This document shows, in pieces, positions 8,687 to 17,679 of a DNA stretch of 64,000 nucleotides. Positions within the stretch are counted from its first letter, which is position 1; every line of letters begins with the position of its first letter. Source of the stretch: Lentibacillus siamensis (lineage in GTDB: Bacteria > Bacillota > Bacilli > Bacillales > Amphibacillaceae); NCBI RefSeq assembly GCF_039522605.1, contig NZ_BAAADS010000016.1:124001-188000 (forward strand), in the 5' to 3' direction. A program made the translations under genes and the position numbers. Below the pieces are notes generated by a model that saw only the letters and a list, made by a program, of their open reading frames with translations, was not told where the DNA came from and did no database searches.

Positions 8687-9323
8687 CAATCCTCCTGTCG
8701 TTCGTGTTTTTATGAATTGCCAGCGCCTGCATAAAATAGTGGGTCTGACGTTTGATATATTCATCAAGGGTGAATTGCTTCTGCAGCATCCACCGTCTGA
8801 ATCCCCACATTTGACCCTGGACAAAAATGTTATTTGCCAAAAGTTTTACATCCTGCTTGGCGAGGTCAGCCGGAACGCACGAAACAATCACTTCCTCGAG
8901 CATGCCGACCATATCGCGTTCTTTTTGCAGGACATATTCGCGTGTTTCTTTTTTCATTGACTTGACTTCCTGATACAGGATAATAACTTCCTCCTGCATA
9001 TCATCCATCAGTTCAAAATAGGAACGGATGACATTTTCCAGGTTATCAACCGAGGGCTTTTTCAGATCAATTGCCGCTTCCAGCCGCTCCCTCACCTGTT
9101 GATATATCGCGTCACACACAAGAAAAAGCACATCTTCCTTCGTTCGGATATATTCATAAAGGGTTCCAATACTGAAACCCGATTCTTTGGCGATTTCCCG
9201 TGTCGTTGTCCGGTGAAAACCCTTTTCTTTAAAAAGGGTGATTGCTCCTTTAATCATTTGATTTCGGCGTTTTTCAACGAGATTCTCGTCTTTTACAGAA
9301 GAAAGGATTTTGTTTTGCCTCAT
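8661..9323 (-). CDS. TetR-family repressor of the acyl-CoA operon (FadR-like)
   Basis: A 220-residue DNA-binding regulator. The N-terminal helix-turn-helix is clear (about residues 20-65, TTTREIAKESGFSIGTLYEYI); the C-terminal ligand domain is of the kind that binds acyl-CoA in B. subtilis FadR. The start is the ATG at 9323, preceded by AAGGAGG and overlapping the meaB stop in the classic ATGA arrangement; an upstream ATG at 9341 lies inside that ribosome site. Its own 3' end overlaps icmF. It probably binds the palindrome in the fadF promoter (17368-17381) and so represses its own operon, relieved by acyl-CoAs; this is inferred from position and family. Confidence 0.85.
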   Translation of the reverse strand: MRQNKILSSVKDENLVEKRRNQMIKGAITLFKEKGFHRTTTREIAKESGFSIGTLYEYIRTKEDVLFLVCDAIYQQVRERLEAAIDLKKPSVDNLENVIRSYFELMDDMQEEVIILYQEVKSMKKETREYVLQKERDMVGMLEEVIVSCVPADLAKQDVKLLANNIFVQGQMWGFRRWMLQKQFTLDEYIKRQTHYFMQALAIHKNTNDRRIDDGTSATV

Positions 9324-10252
9324 CCGTTGTCCTCCTTCCATTTTTCAAAAATATTTTGTGCGAGCTGATATGGGTCGCTGTCAGCTTCGATTGTTATGTC
9401 CCTGTTATTTTCTTCAACGTATGTTTTTACATCACGCCAGATTTCTTCACGAATCAGCTCATAAACCTCCAGCTGCTGCTGAAATCGACGGCGTTTTTGG
9501 CCTTCTTTTGTGCTGTATAAAAAGTCATGATGCTCACTGATTTTTTGCCACAGTTTGTCAATCCCTTTATTTTCCGTTGTTATCGTTTTGACGATTTGCG
9601 TTTCCTGATCACCTTTTGCTGTCATCATGACAAGTTCTTTTAATAATGCCTTCAATTTACCGTATCCAGGTAAATCTGCCTTGTTGATGATGAACAAATC
9701 GGCAATCTCCATAATGCCTGCTTTGAAAATCTGCAGGACATCCCCACTGTTCGGGGTTAAAACAAGTGCCGTGGTATCGACAATTTTCATGATGTCGAGT
9801 TCAGACTGACCGACTCCAACCGTCTCGACAAGCACGACATCGAAACCGTACGCATCACAAATCCGGACCGCGTCTTTGGTTGCCCTGGCCAGACCGCCCA
9901 GGCTGCCGCGTGTCGCCATACTGCGAATGTACACACCGTCATCGGTAAAATGTTCATTCATCCGAACACGGTCGCCAAGCAGCGCACCTCCGCTGAACGG
10001 GCTGGTTGGATCAACCGCTATGACCGCGACTGTCTTTCCTTCATTACGGATATGCGTGATCATCCGGTTAACCAGTGAACTTTTGCCGGCACCGGGCGAA
10101 CCGGTCAGTCCCACATACCGCGCGTGTTTTTTTGCTGCAAAAACATCGCTCAGCATATCGAGTTTCTCAGGATGATCATTTTCCACCATTGTGATGGCAC
10201 GAGCCAGTGCACGTATGTTTTTTTCATTAATCTGCTCCACAAGAGGGTGCAT
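9320..10252 (-). CDS. meaB: MeaB/ArgK-type GTPase chaperone of acyl-CoA mutases
   Basis: G3E-family GTPase that gates cobalamin loading into, and protects, B12-dependent acyl-CoA mutases. The 310-residue protein shows the P-loop GSPGAGKSS, the GGALLGDRVRM region, the VETVGVGQSE switch and the NKAD base-recognition motif. AAAGGA precedes the ATG. It overlaps tetR by four bases. A free-standing MeaB is unexpected beside icmF, which has its own fused GTPase; the usual client, methylmalonyl-CoA mutase, is not in this window and may be elsewhere in the genome. Confidence 0.9.
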   Translation of the reverse strand: MHPLVEQINEKNIRALARAITMVENDHPEKLDMLSDVFAAKKHARYVGLTGSPGAGKSSLVNRMITHIRNEGKTVAVIAVDPTSPFSGGALLGDRVRMNEHFTDDGVYIRSMATRGSLGGLARATKDAVRICDAYGFDVVLVETVGVGQSELDIMKIVDTTALVLTPNSGDVLQIFKAGIMEIADLFIINKADLPGYGKLKALLKELVMMTAKGDQETQIVKTITTENKGIDKLWQKISEHHDFLYSTKEGQKRRRFQQQLEVYELIREEIWRDVKTYVEENNRDITIEADSDPYQLAQNIFEKWKEDNG

Positions 10253-10293
10253 GTTTTGATCATCCTTTCTGCTGGTTGCGTGCGTTCGAATTT

Positions 10294-10358
10294 GTGAACT
10301 TCTAACACTTATTGATAAATTTCAAGCACTTTAATCGAGACTTCTAACAACCCAAAGC
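10294..10358. repeat. Tandem array A1, about 21-22 bp period, three units
   Basis: Three diverged units built on an AACTTCTAACACTT core, lying inside the operon between the acyl-CoA dehydrogenase stop and meaB. The same core recurs in arrays at 13680 and 60050. Confidence 0.6.
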
Positions 10359-10376
10359 GAATCAGGCAAATCACGC

Positions 10377-11516
10377 CTATTTCGTCAGCATCCGGCCAAT
10401 AACCAAGCGCTGGATTTCGTTCGTTCCTTCATAGATTTGTGTAATTTTCGCATCGCGCATGTACCGTTCAACCGGGTAATCCTTCGTGTAGCCATATCCG
10501 CCAAATACCTGAACGGCTTCTACGGTTATGCGCATTGCGGCGTCACCGGCGAATAATTTCGACATTGCAGATGCTTTTCCGTATGGCTTACCCTCTGATT
10601 CGAGCCATGCTGCCTGATAAGTCAGGAGGCGTGACGCTTCGACTTCAGTTGCCATATCAGCAAGCTTGAAGGAAATACCCTGGTTCGCTGCGATTGGTTT
10701 GCCGAACTGTTCGCGCTCCTTCGCATAATCTGTCGCGGCATCAAGTGCACCCTGAGCGATTCCAAGTGCCTGCGCGGCAATGCCGTTGCGGCCCCCATCA
10801 AGTGTGGTCATGGCAATTTTAAATCCGTCACCTTCAGCACCGAGCATATTTTCCTTTGGTACCCGGCAATTTTCAAAAATTAGTTCCGTTGTAGGGGATG
10901 AACGGATGCCGAGTTTCTTTTCCTTTTTACCGAATGTAAATCCGTCTGTTCCTTTCTCAACGATAAATGCGCTGATCCCTTTATGACGCGCTTCCGGATT
11001 TGTCATGGCAAAAACAAGGTAAAGATCTGCTACACCGCCATTGGTGATCCAGACTTTATTGCCGTTCAAAATGTAATCATCCCCGTCTTTTTTGGCGACG
11101 GTTTTCATGCCTGCTGCATCACTGCCTGACCCTGGTTCGGAAAGGGCATATGCACCCAAGGCCTCGCCGGTTGCCAGGCGATGAAGGAATGTTTTCTTCT
11201 GTTCTTCATTTCCGTATTTGTAAATCGGCCAGCTGGCAAGTGACAAATGTGCCGACAACGTTACACCAGTCGATGCGCAGACACGGGACAATTCCTCAAC
11301 CGCGATGACATAACTTACAAAGTCCGCCCCGATTCCGCCGTACTCTTCCGGCCATGGAATTCCAGTCAATCCCAGTTCAGCCATCTTATCAAAAATACTC
11401 CGGTCAAAGCGTTCCTCTTCATCGCGCTCAGCTGCAGACGGTTCCACTTCATTTTTGGCAAAATCACGAACCATTTTACGCAGCATTTCCTGTTCTTCCG
11501 TCAATTGAAAATCCAT
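10377..11516 (-). CDS. Acyl-CoA dehydrogenase (short-chain type, copy 2)
   Basis: FAD enzyme that oxidises acyl-CoA to trans-2-enoyl-CoA and passes electrons to ETF. The 379 residues have the helical N-domain, the FAD-binding beta domain (ALSEPGSGSDAAG, WITNGG) and the C-terminal domain with the catalytic Glu in IYEGTNEIQR, the position typical of short-chain and butyryl-CoA dehydrogenases. GGGAGGA lies 8 bases before the ATG. It starts 14 bases after the stop of a close paralogue, so the pair looks like a tandem duplication. Its cofactors ETF alpha/beta are not in the window. Confidence 0.93.
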   Translation of the reverse strand: MDFQLTEEQEMLRKMVRDFAKNEVEPSAAERDEEERFDRSIFDKMAELGLTGIPWPEEYGGIGADFVSYVIAVEELSRVCASTGVTLSAHLSLASWPIYKYGNEEQKKTFLHRLATGEALGAYALSEPGSGSDAAGMKTVAKKDGDDYILNGNKVWITNGGVADLYLVFAMTNPEARHKGISAFIVEKGTDGFTFGKKEKKLGIRSSPTTELIFENCRVPKENMLGAEGDGFKIAMTTLDGGRNGIAAQALGIAQGALDAATDYAKEREQFGKPIAANQGISFKLADMATEVEASRLLTYQAAWLESEGKPYGKASAMSKLFAGDAAMRITVEAVQVFGGYGYTKDYPVERYMRDAKITQIYEGTNEIQRLVIGRMLTK

Positions 11517-11530
11517 TTCCGTCTTCCTCC

Positions 11531-12673
11531 CTAGTCCTTCAAAAGATTTTTGGCGATTACAATGTGCTGTATCTCATTCGTGCCTTCGTAAATCTCAGTT
11601 ACTTTAGCATCGCGGAAAATGCGCTCAACCGGATAATCCTCGGTATAGCCGTATCCGCCGAAAACCTGCACTGCTTCGATGGCCGCTTTTCGGGCTGTTT
11701 TGGATGCATACATTTTTGCCATCGATGCCTGTTTGCCTGCCGGGATATCGCGCTCCACCAATGACGCAACGTTATAGACTAATAGTTTTGCTGCTTCCAC
11801 CTCTGTTGCCATATCCGCCAATTTAAAAGATATACCCTGATTGGCAGCGATTGGCTTGCCAAATTGTTTCCGTTCCTTTGCATAGGCGGCAGCATGCTCA
11901 AGTGCTGCTTCACCGATACCAAGCGCCTGTGCGGCAATCCCAATCCTGCCGACATTCAGATTAGCCATTGCAATTTTAAATCCGTCACCTTCATTGCCAA
12001 GCATCTGTTCTTTTGGCACCTTGCAGTTATCAAAATTTATTTGGACAGTACTGGAACCATGCAGCCCCATCTTTTTTTCCGCCTTACCGATTTCCAATCC
12101 AGGTGTTCCCCGTTCAATGATAAAAGCACTAACTCCTTTTGAGCCTGCCTCATCGCTCGTCTGGGCAAAAGTAATGAATGTATCGGCCGAGCCGCCGTTC
12201 GTGATAAAAATTTTGGATCCGTTCATAATATAATGGTCGCCATCTTTTTTCGCCCTGGTTTTCATGCTTGCCACGTCAGACCCTGCACCAGGTTCCGTCA
12301 CAGCAAACGCACCCAGGTATTCCCCGGATGCCAATTTTGGAATGTAATGCTTTTTTTGTGCTTCATTTCCAAAATACAAAATTGGATTTGTACCAACTGA
12401 TGTGTGGACAGATAAAATAACACCAACCGTCGCACTTACTTTTGCAAGCTCATTAATGGCAATAATATATGACGTGAAGTCCATGCCGCTTCCGCCGTAC
12501 GCTTCAGGTATCGGGATTCCCATCAGCCCGAGTTCCCCCATTTTATGAATAATTTCTTCCGGAAAACGGTCTTCTTCCTCCATTTGTTTAATACGAGGCT
12601 CTACTTCCTTCTGGGCAAAATCGCGAACCATTTTGCGCATCATTTCCTGTTCTTCGGTGAAATGCAGGTTCAT
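11531..12673 (-). CDS. Acyl-CoA dehydrogenase (short-chain type, copy 1)
   Basis: Same reaction and architecture as the gene just downstream: 380 residues, FAD-binding segments AVTEPGAGSDVAS and FITNGG, catalytic Glu in IYEGTNEIQH. AGGAGG precedes the ATG by 9 bases. Position near rpoE and fadF corresponds to B. subtilis acdA, but with two paralogues present I cannot say which is the orthologue. Substrates are probably butyryl-, isobutyryl- or 2-methylbutyryl-CoA given icmF in the same operon. Confidence 0.93.
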   Translation of the reverse strand: MNLHFTEEQEMMRKMVRDFAQKEVEPRIKQMEEEDRFPEEIIHKMGELGLMGIPIPEAYGGSGMDFTSYIIAINELAKVSATVGVILSVHTSVGTNPILYFGNEAQKKHYIPKLASGEYLGAFAVTEPGAGSDVASMKTRAKKDGDHYIMNGSKIFITNGGSADTFITFAQTSDEAGSKGVSAFIIERGTPGLEIGKAEKKMGLHGSSTVQINFDNCKVPKEQMLGNEGDGFKIAMANLNVGRIGIAAQALGIGEAALEHAAAYAKERKQFGKPIAANQGISFKLADMATEVEAAKLLVYNVASLVERDIPAGKQASMAKMYASKTARKAAIEAVQVFGGYGYTEDYPVERIFRDAKVTEIYEGTNEIQHIVIAKNLLKD

Positions 12674-12739
12674 TCTGTTTGCCCTCCTTCCTGTTCTTCC
12701 TGTTGATTTTCAACTTTCGATTATCGTGCTGCGCTGTAT

Positions 12740-13591
12740 TTAACTGTACTGATAAAAGCCTCGGCCTGATTTTTTACCTAACCATCCGGCTTTAACATAC
12801 TTTCTGAGCAATGGACATGGACGATACTTGCTGTCAGCAAAGCCTTCATACAGCACTTCCATAATGTAAAGGCATGTATCAAGACCGATGAAGTCAGCCA
12901 ATGTCAGCGGTCCCATTGGATGATTCATACCCAGTTTCATAACAGTGTCGACATCTTCAACCGATGAAACCCCTTCGTGCACCGCAAAAATTGCTTCATT
13001 GATCATCGGCATTAAGATACGATTCGCTGCAAACCCGGGCGCGTCATTCACCTCAACCGGCGCTTTCGACAATTTTTTCGCCATCTCTTCAATAATCTGA
13101 TACGTTTCATCACTGGTTTGGATACCGCGGATAATTTCGACAAGCTTCATGACAGGAACCGGGTTCATGAAGTGCATCCCGATAACCTGTTCCGGCCGTT
13201 TTGTCGCTGCTGCAATTTCCGTAATCGGCAGTGATGATGTGTTTGATGCCAAAATCGCATGTTTTGGAGCAAACGCATCAAGATCACTGAACACTTTTGT
13301 TTTCACGTCCATATTCTCAACAATTGCTTCAATCACTAAGTCACATGACCCGGCATCTTTAATTTCCGTTGAAGGTGTCAGCCGGTTAATGGCATCGGTT
13401 TTGTCTGATTCACTGATGCGTTCTTTTTCAACAGCACGGGCGAGGAGTTTTTCGATATTTTTCATTCCCTTATCCAGCGCTTCTTTATTTACATCATTTA
13501 AAAGAACTTTAAAGCCTGACTGGGCGCATACCTGGGCGATGCCAGCCCCCATTTGTCCGGCGCCTATTACCATTACTTTCTCTATCGCCAT
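12740..13591 (-). CDS. hbd: 3-hydroxybutyryl-CoA dehydrogenase
   Basis: NAD(P)-dependent oxidation of 3-hydroxyacyl-CoA to 3-ketoacyl-CoA. The 283-residue protein has the Rossmann motif GAGQMGAGIAQ, ASNTSSLPI, the catalytic His in GMHFMNPVPVMKLVE and the C-terminal HPMGPLTLADFIGLD dimer domain. It corresponds to B. subtilis MmgB. AGGAGG lies upstream of the ATG. It follows thiolase after a 213-base gap that holds a tandem repeat array, and precedes the acyl-CoA dehydrogenases by 66 bases. Confidence 0.94.
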   Translation of the reverse strand: MAIEKVMVIGAGQMGAGIAQVCAQSGFKVLLNDVNKEALDKGMKNIEKLLARAVEKERISESDKTDAINRLTPSTEIKDAGSCDLVIEAIVENMDVKTKVFSDLDAFAPKHAILASNTSSLPITEIAAATKRPEQVIGMHFMNPVPVMKLVEIIRGIQTSDETYQIIEEMAKKLSKAPVEVNDAPGFAANRILMPMINEAIFAVHEGVSSVEDVDTVMKLGMNHPMGPLTLADFIGLDTCLYIMEVLYEGFADSKYRPCPLLRKYVKAGWLGKKSGRGFYQYS

Positions 13592-13679
13592 GTTTTGTTG
13601 CCTCCTTGATTGAACTATTTCTTTGTCTCAGCAGGAAATGTTTTTATTTCCATATAAATCGTGTTGCCGCAAAAAATTT

Positions 13680-13765
13680 GTGAACTTCTAGCACTTGACC
13701 CGTGAACTTCTAGCACCTCAGTTGAAAACTATGGCACTTCACACAAAAACTCTAACAGTTAAACG
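13680..13765. repeat. Tandem array A2, 21-22 bp period, four units
   Basis: Two near-identical units (GTGAACTTCTAGCAC...) followed by two diverged ones (AAAACTATGGCACTT, AAAACTCTAACAGTT). It lies in the thl-hbd gap inside the operon and shares its core with arrays A1 and A7. Confidence 0.75.
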
Positions 13766-13804
13766 AATTTCCCAACAAAAACAGTTGCAGACAGTTGCGA
13801 AAGA

Positions 13805-14992
13805 CTACTGCTTCGGTACTTCAATCAAAACAGCATCACCTTGACCGCCGCCGCTGCAGATGGCTGCGATGCCAAGTCCGCCGCCCTGGCGCTTCAGTTC
13901 ATGAATCAATGTCAAAATAATTCGTGCACCACTTGCGCCGATTGGATGTCCCAGTGCGACTGCTCCACCATTCACGTTCACTTTTTCCGGATCAATACCG
14001 GCAATTTTGCCACTGGCAAGTGACACGACAGCAAAAGCTTCGTTAATTTCAAACAGATCAATGTCTTCTTTCGCATAGCCGGTTTTTTCAAGCAGTTTAT
14101 TAATGACGAGTCCCGGTGTTTGCGGGAAATCCTTTGTATCAACTGCTACTTCAGCATGCCCCAGTACGGTTGCCATTGGAGTTTTACCGAGTGCTTCCGC
14201 TTTTTCATCCGACATCACGACAAATGCGCATGCACCGTCATTGACACCAGGGGCGTTGCCGGCAGTAATGGAGCCATCTTTGTCAAACGCCGGACGCAAT
14301 TTCGCAAGTTTTTCAACACTCGTGTCTTTACGAGGTGCCTCATCGGTATCAACAACAAGTGGATCACCTTTACGCTGCGGAACTTCAAGCGCAACGATTT
14401 CCTCAGCAAATCTGCCATCCTCGATCGCTTTTACGGCGCGCTGATGACTGCGGTATGCCCATTCATCCTGCTGTTCACGGGATACATCAAATTCTTCGGC
14501 AGTGCCATTTCCGTAACTGCCCATGTGTACATTATTAAACGAACATGTCAGCCCGTCATGAACCATCATATCGACAACACGCTTATCACCCATACGATTG
14601 CCCCAGCGCGCATCCGGCAGATAATACGGCGCATTGCTCATGCTTTCCATCCCCCCGGCTACAATCACGTCTTCATCACCAACGCGGATCAGCTGATCGG
14701 CAAGGGTTACACTGCGCAGTCCTGATGCACATACTTTATTAACCGTTTCTGTTTTAACATCCCATGGAATGCCTGCAACGCGTGCAGCCTGGCGTGATGG
14801 TATCTGGCCCTGACCGCCCTGCAAAACAGTTCCCATGATCACTTCATTGATTTCTTTTTCATCAAGTCCGGCGCGGTTCAATGCTTCACGGATTGCTTTT
14901 CCGCCAAGCTGCGGGGCAGTAAAAGGTTTCAACGCTCCCCCAAATTTCCCAAATGGTGTTCTGGCGCCTGATACAATAACGGTTTTACGCAT
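13805..14992 (-). CDS. Acetyl-CoA C-acetyltransferase (thiolase)
   Basis: Thiolytic cleavage (or condensation) of acetoacetyl-CoA, the last step of butyrate-type beta-oxidation. The 395 residues carry the nucleophile Cys in NKVCASGLRSV (near 88), the catalytic His in ALGHPIGASGARI and the second Cys in AICSGGGQGDA. Homologous to MmgA/ThlA. GGGAG lies upstream of the ATG. It follows fadF after 160 bases that contain a hairpin and a possible operator, so it may be both read through from fadF and separately tuned. Confidence 0.95.
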   Translation of the reverse strand: MRKTVIVSGARTPFGKFGGALKPFTAPQLGGKAIREALNRAGLDEKEINEVIMGTVLQGGQGQIPSRQAARVAGIPWDVKTETVNKVCASGLRSVTLADQLIRVGDEDVIVAGGMESMSNAPYYLPDARWGNRMGDKRVVDMMVHDGLTCSFNNVHMGSYGNGTAEEFDVSREQQDEWAYRSHQRAVKAIEDGRFAEEIVALEVPQRKGDPLVVDTDEAPRKDTSVEKLAKLRPAFDKDGSITAGNAPGVNDGACAFVVMSDEKAEALGKTPMATVLGHAEVAVDTKDFPQTPGLVINKLLEKTGYAKEDIDLFEINEAFAVVSLASGKIAGIDPEKVNVNGGAVALGHPIGASGARIILTLIHELKRQGGGLGIAAICSGGGQGDAVLIEVPKQ

Positions 14993-15091
14993 TTCGTCAG
15001 CTCCCTTTTCTATACTAGTTTTATAGTTTCATGTGGCAACGCTTTCTTTTAACGTATCATCCCACCTGTGAAGTTGCAATCAAAAAACGAT

Positions 15092-15105
15092 TGAACGCTC
15101 GCTCA
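15092..15105. promoter_or_regulatory. Imperfect palindrome upstream of thiolase, candidate operator
   Basis: TGAACGCTCGCTCA: half-sites TGAACG and CGCTCA are inverted with one mismatch. TetR-type fatty acid regulators use sites of this shape. It lies 100 bases upstream of the thiolase start; no convincing promoter hexamers were seen around it. Confidence 0.35.
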
Positions 15106-15116
15106 GGTATTGGCTT

Positions 15117-15148
15117 AAAAGCAGAGGGGCATTTCACCCCTCTGTTTT
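15117..15148 (-). terminator. Hairpin after fadF, partial terminator
   Basis: CAGAGGGG/CCCCTCTG stem with a 7-base loop, followed on the minus strand by CTTTTAA. It starts 9 bases past the fadF stop and could reduce read-through into thiolase. Confidence 0.7.
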
Positions 15149-15152
15149 GCAC

Positions 15153-17258
15153 TTATGCTGTTTTTACTTCTTCTTCCACGAAAACACTCAGTGCAAGAAT
15201 TTCCGCAACATCCATTGTGCTGATGTCTTCGTCGACTTCTTTCGCTTTCGTACCGTCACTAAGCATGGTCAGACAGAATGGACATGCACTGGAAATCATC
15301 GTGGATTCTGTTTGCATCGCCTGTTCGGTGCGGGCAACGTTAATCCGGTTACCGGTTGTTTCCTCAGTCCACATCAGACCACCGCCGGCACCGCAGCACA
15401 TACCGTTTTCTTTGCTGCGCTCCATTTCAATCAATTGAAGTCCTGGTATTGATTTCAGAATTTCTCTTGGCGGATCATATACGCCGTTGTATCGTCCAAG
15501 ATAGCAGGAATCATGGTATGTCAGGCGCTGATTAATTTCCCGCTTCGGCTCCAGCTTGCCGTTCATCACCAGGTCATACAACATTTGTGTATGGTGATAC
15601 ACCTCCGCTTCAAAACCGAAATCTGGATATTCGTTTTTGAAAATATTGTATGCGTGCGGATCGATGGTTACGATCTTCTTCACATCATGTTTATTGAATT
15701 CCTTAATGTTTTTCTCGGCAATTTCCTGGAATAAAAATTCATTTCCAATGCGGCGTGCCGTATCACCGGAGTTCTGTTCCTTGTTTCCTAAAATCGCAAA
15801 GCTGATTCCCGCCTGGTTCATCAGCTTGGCAAACGCAAGTGCGATTTTTTGACTGCGATTGTCAAATGACCCCATGGAACTTACCCAGAAAAGATATTCA
15901 AAATCTTTATCCTCTTTTTTCAGCTCTTTGACAGTCGGGATGTATGCATCCTCATCCTGTTCGCGCCACTTGACCCGGTCTTTTTTGGAAAGTCCCCATG
16001 GGTTGCCTTGACGTTCGATGTTCATAACAGCACGCTGGGCTTCCGGATCCATTTTTCCTTCTGTCATTACCAGATAGCGGCGCATGTCAATGATTGTACC
16101 GACGTGTTCGTTATTAACCGGACATGCGTCTTCACAGTTACGGCATGTCGTACAGCCGGAAAGCTCCTCTTCCGTTATAACATCACCAATCAGACTGACA
16201 GCCTCCATCTTGCTGACTGCTCCATCAGCAGTTGCCATTTGATTACCAGCCGTGCCTGAAAATGCATAGGTCGGTACCCATGGTTTTTTTCCGGTAACTG
16301 CTGCACCTTTTTGTGTCAGGTGATCACGCGCTTTAATCATGATATCCATCGGTGACAGCATTTTTCCTGTTCCGGATGCCGGGCAGACATCGGTACAGCG
16401 CCCGCATTCCACACAGGCGTAAAAGTCAATCATCTGGTGCTGTTCGAAATCTTCCACTTTACCGACACCAAAAGAGATTTCATCGGCATCCTCATCTTCA
16501 TCAATATCAAAGTCTATTTTTTTCAGTTTTCCTGGTACACGTTTACTCAAAAACACGTTGGCCGGTGCAGCAATCAAGTGTGCGTGTTTGGATTGTGGTA
16601 CATAGATCAGGAATGACAGAATGGTAATGGTGTGGACCCACCAAAACACAAAGAACAGTGCAACCGCAGCAGTTTCAGGCAGCCAGCCGAATGCTAAAGC
16701 TATTAAACTGGCAACAGGCTGAGATATTCCCGGATCGATTTCATCCAGCCAAATGATTTCCATCCCATTTGACATCAGAACAGACAACATCAATGTACCA
16801 ATGAAAAGCAGCACAAGTCCCGCTTTAAACCCGCGCTTCAGGCGGACGATTTTTTCAATGTAGCGGCGGTAGAATGCCCACACCACCGCAACCAGGATCA
16901 TTAACACGACCAACTCCTGGAAAAACGTGAAGATCGGATATACAGGCCCGAACGGCAAGTGACTGCCGGGAGCAAGCCCCTTTATAAATAAGTCGATTGC
17001 ACCGAATTGGACGAGCAGGAAACCATAAAACATCATGACATGAATGGATCCTGATTTTTTATCTTTCAGCAGCTTGGACTGTCCAAAAACAATTTTGCCA
17101 ATCCGGCGGAACCGTTCTTTAAAATCACGGTCAAAATCTGATTTCTTCCCCATTTTAATGTATGCGATTCGCGTTGTCACAACTCTGGCAAACAAGTATA
17201 CACCATAGATGACAATAGCTGCGAACGCCAGTGCATTTATAAGTAAAAATGTGTCCAT
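15153..17258 (-). CDS. fadF: Membrane iron-sulfur oxidoreductase FadF (ETF:menaquinone oxidoreductase type)
   Basis: Likely passes electrons from acyl-CoA dehydrogenases, through ETF, to menaquinone in the membrane; this role was shown for the related EMO family and is inferred here. The 701 residues have about six N-terminal membrane helices (to about 250, nitrate-reductase-gamma-like), two 4Fe-4S motifs (CVECGRCTDVCP and CTTCRNCEDACP) and two cysteine-rich CCG domains (CCGAGGG near the end). The frame opens at 17309, but the AGAGGGGGAG ribosome site supports ATG 17258. First gene of the operon; same neighbourhood as B. subtilis fadF. Confidence 0.9.
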   Translation of the reverse strand: MDTFLLINALAFAAIVIYGVYLFARVVTTRIAYIKMGKKSDFDRDFKERFRRIGKIVFGQSKLLKDKKSGSIHVMMFYGFLLVQFGAIDLFIKGLAPGSHLPFGPVYPIFTFFQELVVLMILVAVVWAFYRRYIEKIVRLKRGFKAGLVLLFIGTLMLSVLMSNGMEIIWLDEIDPGISQPVASLIALAFGWLPETAAVALFFVFWWVHTITILSFLIYVPQSKHAHLIAAPANVFLSKRVPGKLKKIDFDIDEDEDADEISFGVGKVEDFEQHQMIDFYACVECGRCTDVCPASGTGKMLSPMDIMIKARDHLTQKGAAVTGKKPWVPTYAFSGTAGNQMATADGAVSKMEAVSLIGDVITEEELSGCTTCRNCEDACPVNNEHVGTIIDMRRYLVMTEGKMDPEAQRAVMNIERQGNPWGLSKKDRVKWREQDEDAYIPTVKELKKEDKDFEYLFWVSSMGSFDNRSQKIALAFAKLMNQAGISFAILGNKEQNSGDTARRIGNEFLFQEIAEKNIKEFNKHDVKKIVTIDPHAYNIFKNEYPDFGFEAEVYHHTQMLYDLVMNGKLEPKREINQRLTYHDSCYLGRYNGVYDPPREILKSIPGLQLIEMERSKENGMCCGAGGGLMWTEETTGNRINVARTEQAMQTESTMISSACPFCLTMLSDGTKAKEVDEDISTMDVAEILALSVFVEEEVKTA

Positions 17259-17357
17259 CTCTCGCTCCCCCTCTGTAAGTATTGTAACGTAAAATGACAA
17301 CGATTGCATTTTTCAGTAAAATAAAAAAATGAACCTATGAGAAATGTCTATAGTTAT

Positions 17358-17386
17358 ACTTTATAAGTGAATGATCATTCAGTCAA
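17358..17386 (-). promoter_or_regulatory. Operon promoter with palindromic operator between -35 and -10
   Basis: Minus strand: TTGACT (17381-17386), a 17-base spacer, TAAAGT (17358-17363; TATAAC slightly downstream is an alternative -10). The spacer contains the perfect palindrome TGAATGATCATTCA (17368-17381). A repressor there would block RNA polymerase. The half-site TGAATGA is that of B. subtilis FadR boxes, but without their 4-base centre. Confidence 0.75.
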
Positions 17387-17543
17387 CTCATTTTTTGTGA
17401 AATGTGACATTTGTCATAAATTGAGTGGGCTGTATTGCCTGTTTAATAAGACGTTATAAATTTTTCATTACATGCCACCTTTGATGATTTGGTTTCGATA
17501 GTAATTATATAAAGGGGCCTATTTTTCACCTTCTATGATGTCT

Positions 17544-17573
17544 AAAAGGCGCCAGCTTCAAATGCTGACGCCT
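17544..17573 (-). terminator. Rho-independent terminator of argS
   Basis: GGCGTCAGC/GCTGGCGCC stem followed by TTTTAG on the minus strand, about 107 bases past the argS stop. Confidence 0.8.
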
Positions 17574-17679
17574 CAATACTCAACTATTCCGTTTTTATAT
17601 AATTGGTCCCAATTCCGGGCTCCATGGAACAAATGAACGTATAAAGCACCCGAACCACTTTTAAAGTAATACAGGAATT

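Noticed and set aside
8687..8824. N-terminal extension of icmF from a TTG
   Set aside because: The extension overlaps tetR in another frame, has no ribosome site and is not part of the IcmF fold; AGGAGG marks the start at 8686/8683.
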